From Lachnoclostridium sp. UBA7482 (GTDB lineage Bacteria; Bacillota; Clostridia; Lachnospirales; Lachnospiraceae), in contig DLOO01000086.1 of NCBI GenBank assembly GCA_002479645.1, forward strand, positions 3,592 to 17,833: a stretch of 14,242 nucleotides of DNA. Direction: 5' to 3'. Shown here in pieces: positions 7,651 to 13,213 of this stretch. The position numbers were made by a program, and so were the translations under genes. The notes under the pieces were generated by a model that made no database searches, had not been told where the DNA came from, and worked only from the letters and a program-made list of their open reading frames with translations. Every line of letters begins with the position of its first letter. Position 1 is the stretch's first letter.

Positions 7651-7685
7651 AAAAAACAGGGAGGCAAAGAAGCCCTTCGCCTCCC
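7651..7685 (-). terminator. Intrinsic terminator after pilA2
   Basis: GGGAGGC and GCCTCCC arms (7685-7679 and 7665-7659), a 13-nt loop with a small GAAG/CTTC pairing inside, then TGTTTTTT. It begins 22 nt after the pilA2 stop, the usual place for a transcription end, and would separate the pilin segment from pilD and the genes beyond it. Confidence 0.75.
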
Positions 7686-7707
7686 TTTCCGTTTACAGGA
7701 TCAGTTA

Positions 7708-8121
7708 TTATCTCCATGCTCCTACAACAATATAGTCGGTAGACACAGAGGATGTCAAAGCAACCTCGTATGTGGAATTCTTGTATGCTTTTGATACAGG
7801 CACCACACTGGGAAAGTTCGGAAATATCAACTGCAATTCTGCGGCAAGCTTTGCTGCATAGGGGGCAGCGGTCACTTGAATACCGGCAGAGCTGAAGCTT
7901 ACCAACACATTCTCGGTTACCGTATATTCTCCGGAGAGAACGATTGTCTCTGTTGCTCTGCGAATCTCTTCGGCAGTATTCTCATCGATCCCTTTTCTCG
8001 TCTTTTCTACATAAGATAGATAGACCGGAACAAGAATTCCAATCAGAACCGCCATGATTGCCACAACAACAATTAACTCAACCAAAGAAAAACCATCATC
8101 CCGATATTTTTCTTTTACCAT
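7708..8121 (-). CDS. Second type IV pilin, paralogue of PilA1
   Basis: This is a 137-residue prepilin with leader MVKEKYRDDG (Gly-1 at residue 10), then FSLVELIVVVAIMAVLIG with Glu+5. The mature N-terminal 45 or so residues are nearly the same as in PilA1, down to the YVEKTRKGxDEN helix continuation, while the head is unrelated in sequence and has no cysteine. The ATG has only a modest GAGG site. Its codons are unselective (Arg as AGA, CGC, CGG), unlike PilA1. It follows pilA1 by 76 nt and ends at an intrinsic terminator. It could be a minor pilin mixed into the same fibre through the shared helix, or an alternative major pilin; the weaker ribosome site and codon choice favour the minor role, by inference. 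Confidence 0.85.
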   Translation of the reverse strand: MVKEKYRDDGFSLVELIVVVAIMAVLIGILVPVYLSYVEKTRKGIDENTAEEIRRATETIVLSGEYTVTENVLVSFSSAGIQVTAAPYAAKLAAELQLIFPNFPSVVPVSKAYKNSTYEVALTSSVSTDYIVVGAWR

Positions 8122-8197
8122 AGGTTATAGCCTCTAAACGTATTCTTACATCGAAAAATCTGTCTTGTACCTTTCAGGCAAATTAATCATTAAAAAA

Positions 8198-8632
8198 TTA
8201 CTTAATGGTCTTGGTACCAAGAGTACAATGTACTTCGAATGCATTACCACCGGCATTCTGAATAGTAACGGTACAGGTCTGACCATCATAAGCCTTGGAT
8301 TTCATCTCAAAGTTCTTGGTGCCGAAAACTTCCTGAAGAGATGTGCTAAGATTGATACCACCCATGGCAGAAATCGGAGAGCCATCGGTTACAGTGTAAA
8401 CTACGGAAGTACCAGTACCCATAGCTGCCTTAACTTCGTCATAAACGTCGATATCACCGGCAAGAGCCTTCTCAATTGCACCACGAACTTCTTCAGCTGC
8501 GTTCTCATCAGTTCCCTTACGGGTCTTCTCAACATAACCAAGGTAAGCAGGTGCCAATACACCGATAAGTACTGCCATAATAGCTACTACTACGATCAAT
8601 TCCACGAGGGAAAAACCTTTGTTGTTCTTCAT
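8198..8632 (-). CDS. pilA1: Type IV pilin, probable major subunit
   Basis: This is a 144-residue prepilin. The ATG at 8632 is preceded by AAGGAG at about 10 nt and gives the short leader MKNNKG (Gly-1 at residue 6), then FSLVELIVVVAIMAVLIG with Phe+1 and Glu+5. Upstream in-frame ATGs (8653, 8770) would make an unlikely long leader that reads through the hairpin array. After the N-terminal helix (to about residue 58) comes a small beta head whose two cysteines, C120 and C136, can form the C-terminal disulfide loop seen in many pilins. Both arginine codons after the signal are CGT, a mark of high expression. It has its own promoter and a structured leader. These points together suggest the most abundant subunit. 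PilD, two genes downstream, should process it. Confidence 0.88.
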   Translation of the reverse strand: MKNNKGFSLVELIVVVAIMAVLIGVLAPAYLGYVEKTRKGTDENAAEEVRGAIEKALAGDIDVYDEVKAAMGTGTSVVYTVTDGSPISAMGGINLSTSLQEVFGTKNFEMKSKAYDGQTCTVTIQNAGGNAFEVHCTLGTKTIK

Positions 8633-8666
8633 AATAAAAATCTCCTTTTTCATATAAAAATTATTT

Positions 8667-8751
8667 TGTTGGCTTTGCCAACATTCTCTCCCCTTCTCCG
8701 CCTTCCGGAGAATGGTTTGGACTCTTCGAGTCCCGAACCGCCCTGCGGTTC
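8667..8751 (-). promoter_or_regulatory. Four tandem hairpins in the pilA1 leader
   Basis: In transcription order: 8751-8735 (GAACCG/CGGTTC, 5-nt loop), 8733-8719 (GGACTC/GAGTCC, GAA loop), 8712-8694 (7-bp stem, 5-nt loop) and 8683-8667 (7-bp stem, AAA loop). All are perfect stems. The first two are 1 nt apart; the later gaps are 6 and 10 nt. The last is followed by AAAATAATTTTT, not a direct T-run. The array starts 3 nt after the proposed -10 box and ends 34 nt before the pilA1 ATG. A stable 5' leader, or protected ends after mRNA cleavage between pilC and pilA1, would both suit a pilin that must exceed its neighbours in amount. A dispersed intergenic repeat is an alternative. Confidence 0.6.
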
Positions 8752-8754
8752 TAT

Positions 8755-8783
8755 ATCTTAAATACTCCAAGTCCCTATATCAA
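8755..8783 (-). promoter_or_regulatory. Promoter for pilA1
   Basis: A -35 TTGATA (8783-8778) and a -10 TAAGAT (8760-8755) are separated by exactly 17 nt, a good housekeeping-sigma spacing. It lies in the pilC-pilA1 spacer and would let the pilins be transcribed apart from the motor genes. The predicted start, near 8748, falls inside the first hairpin, so either the start is a few bases earlier or that stem is partly lost from the RNA. Confidence 0.5.
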
Positions 8784-8822
8784 GGAGCATTTAATTCGAT
8801 AGTGATTTGCGTGTTTCCCCGC

Positions 8823-8858
8823 ACTCCGGTACACCTTAAATATTATCCAAACCGGAGT
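8823..8858 (-). repeat. Inverted repeat spanning the pilC stop codon
   Basis: Perfect 8-bp arms (ACTCCGGT at 8858-8851 on the minus strand, ACCGGAGT at 8830-8823) flank a 20-nt AT-rich loop holding the pilC stop. No T-run follows. It may form a 3'-end stem on the pilBTC mRNA. Confidence 0.4.
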
Positions 8859-10047
8859 ACATAGCGCCCATAGGAGCGATAACTGCGCCAATGATGACGC
8901 CTGCAACACCGGCAAGGAATAAGATAATCATAGGCTCCATTGCAGACAAAAGAGCTTGCGTTGCAATCTCAACCTCTTCATCATAATAATCAGCCATCTT
9001 GCTGAGCATGGACTCCATATCACCGGTTTCCTCGCCAATCTTGGTCATATGAATAACCATCGGCGGGAACAGTCCGCATCGCCTCAGAGGCTCCGAAAGC
9101 GGAACGCCCTTCTTAACTTCTTCTCTGGCTTCGATAACCGCCTGATGGAAAAAGTAATTTCCCATTGTTTTTGCAGTGATATCCAGCGCTTCAATCATCG
9201 ACAGACCGGCTGCGGTCAGTGTTGACAGGGTACGTGCAAGTCTTGACGCAGCAGACTTAATTGTAAAGTTCTTAAGCGCCGGGAGCTTAATTGCCAAAGT
9301 AGCAAAGAAAACAGTTCCGGTATGGCTGGCTGCAAACATCTTGAGAGCAACAAAAAGAGCGATAATAACGGCAATGGCGATATACCAATATCCCTTCAAC
9401 CAATCACTGGCAGCCATTACCGCAAGAGTAATCTTCGGCATGTCAATATCCATGTCCTCGAACATACTCATGAAGGTCGGTACTACAAATGCCAGCAGTA
9501 CGATACAAACTGCAATCGCTACAATCAATACGACAATCGGGTATACCATGGCTTTCTTAACCAGACTGCTGAGGTGCGCATCCTTCTCAAACTGTGTTGC
9601 CATTCGGTCAAGCGATACGTCGATACTACCGGAGGCCTCGCCTGCATCAATCATGTTTACCATCATGCTCGGGAAGATATCGGAACGCATTCGCATCGAG
9701 TTTCCTAACGTCTCACCTTTGGATACGTTTGCTTTCACTTCTCCGATAGCCTTCTTGAAGCTTTTGTTGTCCGTCTGATCCTCCATCATACCAAGTGCAT
9801 CAACAATCGGTACGCCGGCATTGATAATACTTACCATCTGTCGGCAGAAGACGCCCATCTCGCGGTTCTTAACACCCTTGCCGCCGATATTGATATCCTT
9901 CTGCAGGAGCGACTGCTCACTGATTTTTACCGGAATCAACCCCTCGGCCTTCAGCGTACTCTGAGCTCTGTCGGGGGTGGTGGCATCCACACTGCCTTTT
10001 TTCTCTTTACCGTAACGGTCAACCGCTACGTAGGAATACGTTGCCAT
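8836..10047 (-). CDS. pilC: PilC, inner-membrane platform protein
   Basis: This 403-residue polytopic protein of the T2SSF/PilC family has the normal family length. The N-terminal segment MATYSYVAVDRYGKEKKGSV with 'DRAQSTLKAEGLIPVKI' is the usual PilC opening. Two homologous cytoplasmic helical domains follow, at about residues 62-185 (FCRQMVSIINAGVPIVDAL) and 268-390 (LARTLSTLTAAGLSMIEAL), each with the glutamate-glycine 'GEASGSID'/'GEETGDME' turn. Transmembrane helices lie at about 168-190, 221-238 and 373-392. It couples the rotation or stroke of PilB and PilT to pilin insertion and removal. The ATG has an AGAGG-type site and follows pilT by 25 nt, so it is co-transcribed with both ATPases. 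Confidence 0.93.
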   Translation of the reverse strand: MATYSYVAVDRYGKEKKGSVDATTPDRAQSTLKAEGLIPVKISEQSLLQKDINIGGKGVKNREMGVFCRQMVSIINAGVPIVDALGMMEDQTDNKSFKKAIGEVKANVSKGETLGNSMRMRSDIFPSMMVNMIDAGEASGSIDVSLDRMATQFEKDAHLSSLVKKAMVYPIVVLIVAIAVCIVLLAFVVPTFMSMFEDMDIDMPKITLAVMAASDWLKGYWYIAIAVIIALFVALKMFAASHTGTVFFATLAIKLPALKNFTIKSAASRLARTLSTLTAAGLSMIEALDITAKTMGNYFFHQAVIEAREEVKKGVPLSEPLRRCGLFPPMVIHMTKIGEETGDMESMLSKMADYYDEEVEIATQALLSAMEPMIILFLAGVAGVIIGAVIAPMGAMYSGLDNI

Positions 10048-10072
10048 GTGTTTTCCTCTCTTTCCATATTAC

Positions 10073-11137
10073 TTAGAAGGTAACCTTTCTGCTCATTGCG
10101 ATAGTATCCTGAGCAAAGTTCAGACAGTTCTCAGCGGAAATCAAACCGCCGATGTAGAGATTGTACAGGGAGTCGTCCATGGACTGCATACCCTGCTTCT
10201 TACTTGTCTGAATCATGGACGGAATCTGGAATGCTTTACCTTCACGAATCAGGTTTCGTACTGCGCTGGTTCCCATCATAACCTCAAATGCTGCCACACG
10301 GCCATGTCCGGTCTGAATCGGCAGAAGCTGCTGGGAAATAACACACTCGATAACGCTCGCCAGCTGTACACGAATCTGCTGCTGCTGATGCGGCGGGAAA
10401 ACGTCGATAACACGGTTGATGGTATCCGCCGCACTGTTGGTATGCAGTGTGGAGAAAACCAAGTGACCGGTCTCTGCTGCGGTGATGGCGGTCTGAATGG
10501 TATCCAGATCTCGCATCTCACCTACGAGGATAACGTCCGGATCTTCTCGGAGAGCTGCTCTCAAAGCGCCTGCATAGCTGGAAGTATCATCACCAACTTC
10601 TCGCTGGTTTACGATGGACTTCTCGTGCCGATGCATGTACTCGATAGGATCCTCAAGTGTGATAATATGTTTGGAATATGTCCTGTTAATCATGTTAATC
10701 ATGGAAGCCAGGGTTGTTGATTTACCGGAGCCGGTTGCACCGGTAACAAGAACAAGTCCGCGCTTTCTCTGACACAGTTCCTGCACTGCTGCGGGAAGAC
10801 CGAGTTCTCTCGGCGCCGGAATCTTGAAAGGCAGGAGTCGCATTACCATTGCCAAGGTTCCGCGCTGCTTGAAAACATTTACACGGAAACGGCCTCTTCC
10901 GTACAGGGAATAAGCGAAGTCGATTTCACCGGTTCGTTCCATGGTTTCTACCAGACGATCGTTGTCGGCAAAGAGCGGGACTACCGTTTCTTCAATCTCC
11001 TCGGGCGTCAGCTTGTTGGCATCCGCCTCACGAAGGTCGCCGTCGATTCGGAAGATAACCGGTCTGCCGGCGGTGATATGTATATCGGATGCATGTCTGT
11101 CGACCGCTTCCTGCAAAATGTCATCTAATTTTTTCAT
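10073..11137 (-). CDS. pilT: PilT, pilus retraction ATPase
   Basis: This is a 354-residue hexameric secretion ATPase that powers pilus disassembly (twitching). The start at 11137 has AGGAGGAG 5 nt upstream; the ATG at 11164 would add nine residues with no site. Residues 1-20 (LDDILQEAVDRHASDIHI) are the standard PilT opening. Walker A GATGSGKS is at 133-140, the Asp box with LEDPIEY at 161-167, Walker B DPDVILVGEMRD at 199-210 and the His box STLHTN at 229-234. The retraction-specific AIRNLIRE motif appears as AVRNLIRE at 292-299, which separates it from PilB. It lies between pilB and pilC, 25 nt from pilC. It lacks the N-terminal MshEN domain and tetracysteine of PilB. Its presence predicts retractile pili. 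Confidence 0.94.
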   Translation of the reverse strand: MKKLDDILQEAVDRHASDIHITAGRPVIFRIDGDLREADANKLTPEEIEETVVPLFADNDRLVETMERTGEIDFAYSLYGRGRFRVNVFKQRGTLAMVMRLLPFKIPAPRELGLPAAVQELCQRKRGLVLVTGATGSGKSTTLASMINMINRTYSKHIITLEDPIEYMHRHEKSIVNQREVGDDTSSYAGALRAALREDPDVILVGEMRDLDTIQTAITAAETGHLVFSTLHTNSAADTINRVIDVFPPHQQQQIRVQLASVIECVISQQLLPIQTGHGRVAAFEVMMGTSAVRNLIREGKAFQIPSMIQTSKKQGMQSMDDSLYNLYIGGLISAENCLNFAQDTIAMSRKVTF

Positions 11138-11150
11138 CTGCTCCTCCTCA

Positions 11151-11176
11151 CCGCCATTTTTCACAATAAACGGCGG
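11151..11176 (-). promoter_or_regulatory. Hairpin just upstream of the pilT ribosome site
   Basis: Nine-base-pair arms (11176-11168 and 11159-11151, one G-U) with an 8-nt loop end directly before the GAGGAGGAG ribosome site of pilT. The spacer between pilB and pilT (11138-11244) also has other GC-rich self-complementary words near 11174-11203. It may tune pilT translation relative to pilB. Confidence 0.5.
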
Positions 11177-11244
11177 TCTGTCCGCAGGTCCGAGCGACCC
11201 GGGCTGTTTCTATCTAATATTATGATATTATTTGAACTAAAATC

Positions 11245-12945
11245 TTATTCCTCAAAGGATACTCGAAGTACCTCGCTGAAACTCGTAACGCCATTGAGAC
11301 AGCATCTTGAGGCGCTCATACGAAGGGTACTCATGCCTTCTTCAAGTGCAGCTTCCTTCAACTTATCGGAATCCTCTCTCCGTGCAATAATCTTCTTAAG
11401 TTTCGGCGAAATCTCCATGATTTCGTATACACCGATTCGACCCTTATATCCTTTATTGCAGGAAGGACAGCCGACCGGTTCAAAAATCTTCACATCGGTT
11501 TGGTCTGCCGGTACATGCAGCGCTTCACGTTCTTCCACGGTTACCGGGCGTTCCCGCTTGCACTTCGGGCAAAGACGGCGAACAAGTCGCTGAGCAATAA
11601 CACCTACAACAGAGTCTGCAATCAGGTAACTTTCAATACCCATATCCAGCAGTCGGGCAATGGTTGCTGCGGAACTGTTGGTATGGAGGGTACTTACTAC
11701 CAAGTGACCGGTAATGGACGCCTGAACGGCGATACTGGCAGTCTCACCGTCTCGAATCTCACCGATCATGATGATGTCCGGGTCCTGTCGCAAGATAGAG
11801 CGAAGCGCCGAAGCAAAGGTAAGTCCTGCTTTCACATTAACGTGAACCTGATTGATACCGTTGATGTTCGCCTCTACCGGGTCCTCTACGGTGATAATGT
11901 TAACATCTTCTTTGTTCAGCTCGCTGAGCGCCGTATAAAGGGTGGTAGATTTACCGGAACCGGTAGGCCCGGTTACAAGGATAATGCCGTGAGGGTTCGA
12001 CAGAATGTGGTCGAATACCTTCATCTCGCCATCGGAGAAACCGAGATCCTTTTTATTTCTGGTAAGCGCTGTCTTCTGCGCAAGTCGCATTACGCACTTC
12101 TCACCGTAGTAGGTGGGAAGGATAGAAGCACGGATATCGTACTCTACATGGTCGACTACCATACTGATTCGACCGTCCTGAGGCTTTCTCTTCTCAGAAA
12201 TATCCATGCCGCCGATAATCTTGAGACGGGCGATAATCGCGGGCATCAGGCCGATGTCGTAAGTAATCTGCTCATACAACGCACCGTCGATACGGTAACG
12301 GACACGAACCTTTGTTTCCAAAGCCTCTACGTGAATATCGGATGCACGCTGACGCGCGGCGGACTCAATCATGTTTCTTACGAGGACAACGATAGGGGAA
12401 TCGCTTACATCGTCCTTATCCTCTTCCTCGCCGGCAAGCATCTTGGCCTCACGCTCTTTTGTGTACGCTTCCGCAGCGTCAAGCGATTCTGCGTTACCAA
12501 AAAACTTGTCGATGCACACCATAATATCGTGTGCGTTCGCTATGTAAGGCTCAATCTCCAGATTGGTAAGCATGGCCAAGTCGTCCATTGCCACCATATC
12601 CATCGGGTCCGCCATTACTACTCGGAGTACATTCGGGTTATTGGGAGCGTAGGCAAACGGAAGAACTCTGTACTTACGAAGTATAACGCCGTTTACCAGA
12701 GAAAGGATGTCGTCCGGAATGTTCAGGTTCACCGGGTTTACCATCTCAACACCCAGCTGACGCATGAGTGCACGGGTAATCATATCCTCTGTGGTGTAAT
12801 TCTTCTCAACAAGAACTTCACCAAGTCGTTTGCCGGACTCTTTACGGGCTGCCAGTGCGTCTTCCAGCTGTTCCTCTGTAATCACGCGTTCCTGGAGCAG
12901 CATGTCGCCCAGTCGTTTTTTTCTTCGGAAAACCTCACCTGCCAT
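11245..12945 (-). CDS. pilB: PilB, pilus extension ATPase
   Basis: This is a 566-residue GspE/PilB assembly ATPase. The ATG at 12945 has GGGAGG about 10 nt upstream; a GTG at 12966 would place that site inside the gene. An N-terminal MshEN (T2SSE_N) domain spans about residues 10-150, with tandem RLG motifs starting at 11 and 40. Walker A GPTGSGKS is at 326-333, the Asp box with EDPVE near 354, Walker B DPDIIMIGEIRD at 388-399 and the His box STLHTN at 418-423. The zinc tetracysteine is C459/C462 and C493/C496, typical of PilB and absent from PilT. The enzyme drives pilin addition through PilC. It is the first gene after a consensus promoter and is followed by pilT after 107 nt. MshEN domains can bind cyclic di-GMP, so extension might respond to it, though the motifs are imperfect. 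Confidence 0.94.
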   Translation of the reverse strand: MAGEVFRRKKRLGDMLLQERVITEEQLEDALAARKESGKRLGEVLVEKNYTTEDMITRALMRQLGVEMVNPVNLNIPDDILSLVNGVILRKYRVLPFAYAPNNPNVLRVVMADPMDMVAMDDLAMLTNLEIEPYIANAHDIMVCIDKFFGNAESLDAAEAYTKEREAKMLAGEEEDKDDVSDSPIVVLVRNMIESAARQRASDIHVEALETKVRVRYRIDGALYEQITYDIGLMPAIIARLKIIGGMDISEKRKPQDGRISMVVDHVEYDIRASILPTYYGEKCVMRLAQKTALTRNKKDLGFSDGEMKVFDHILSNPHGIILVTGPTGSGKSTTLYTALSELNKEDVNIITVEDPVEANINGINQVHVNVKAGLTFASALRSILRQDPDIIMIGEIRDGETASIAVQASITGHLVVSTLHTNSSAATIARLLDMGIESYLIADSVVGVIAQRLVRRLCPKCKRERPVTVEEREALHVPADQTDVKIFEPVGCPSCNKGYKGRIGVYEIMEISPKLKKIIARREDSDKLKEAALEEGMSTLRMSASRCCLNGVTSFSEVLRVSFEE

Positions 12946-12995
12946 GAAAAGCAATCCTCCCAACACATAAAATAAATACCTGTTTATCTACTCGA

Positions 12996-13023
12996 ATTAT
13001 ATCATAATTAAACAAAAAAGCAA
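12996..13023 (-). promoter_or_regulatory. Promoter of the pil operon
   Basis: A perfect TATAAT (13001-12996) has an extended TGA just upstream, and a weaker -35 TTGCTT (13023-13018) lies 16 nt away. The predicted start, near 12989, gives a leader of about 45 nt before the pilB ATG, too short for a riboswitch. It is the clearest promoter in the window. Confidence 0.7.
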
Positions 13024-13068
13024 GGATTTATTAAGTATTTCTTGGTCTTTTCAATGATTTTTTTGTAC

Positions 13069-13106
13069 TCTTGTGCCACAAGACGATATTCCCACAATAT
13101 TTTGTG
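13069..13106 (-). promoter_or_regulatory. Two TTGTG/CACAA dyads upstream of the pil promoter
   Basis: A 15-bp near-perfect palindrome at 13069-13083 (7-bp arms around one base) is followed at 13093-13106 by CACAA, 4 nt and TTGTG. The same 5-bp word in both orientations thus occurs four times within 36 bp, about 80-117 bp upstream of the predicted start. This arrangement fits a regulator binding site; the regulator is unknown. Confidence 0.4.
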
Positions 13107-13122
13107 TTTTTAGGCGCAATCA

Positions 13123-13208
13123 TTCGCATTTTCTAGTTAATTAACAAGAAAAAATATTAAACAATTTATGAACAAATTATGACATTATTAACTTTTTCGC
13201 ATTTTCTG
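13123..13208. repeat. 12-bp direct repeat TTCGCATTTTCT
   Basis: The word occurs at 13123-13134 and again at 13197-13208, 74 bp apart, on either side of the large palindrome in the AT-rich gene-free stretch. It could be a paired binding site or chance in AT-rich DNA. Confidence 0.3.
13129..13152. promoter_or_regulatory. 24-bp palindrome upstream of the pil operon
   Basis: The 12-bp arms are complementary except for one pair (13135/13146), with a central GTTAATTAAC. It lies between the ligase-like gene and pilB, about 140-160 bp upstream of the predicted pilB start. It has the form of a dimeric regulator site; a weak AT-rich hairpin in the upstream transcript is the alternative. Confidence 0.4.
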
Positions 13209-13213
13209 ACGGG

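Noticed and set aside
7541..7717. N-terminal extension of pilD by 59 codons
   Set aside because: The added residues only translate the two terminator-like stems, and family homology begins near the ATG at 7540.
8122..8197. Terminator between pilA1 and pilA2
   Set aside because: Only a 6-bp AT-rich CATTAA/TTAATG pairing across the stop codon; the T-run lies in the loop, not after a stem.
8633..8770. Longer PilA1 leader starting at 8770 or 8653
   Set aside because: It would read through the hairpin array and give an atypical leader; AAGGAG is correctly placed for the ATG at 8632.
8784..8835. Cyclic di-GMP riboswitch before pilA1, as in C. difficile
   Set aside because: A GCGGGGAAACACGC word recalls part of the class II riboswitch, but the remaining conserved segments and pairings are absent, and it lies upstream of the proposed promoter.
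1169..11184. Shared 9-mer GTCTGTCCG in two spacers (1169-1177 and 11176-11184) as a dispersed repeat
   Set aside because: Nine bases without extended similarity on either side is too little to claim a repeat family.
11500..12975. Open frame of 491 codons on the plus strand
   Set aside because: Antisense to pilB, whose motifs are unmistakable; no start signal and no domain.
12946..12995. Riboswitch in the pilB leader
   Set aside because: The leader from the predicted start is only about 45 nt, mostly AT with no stem.
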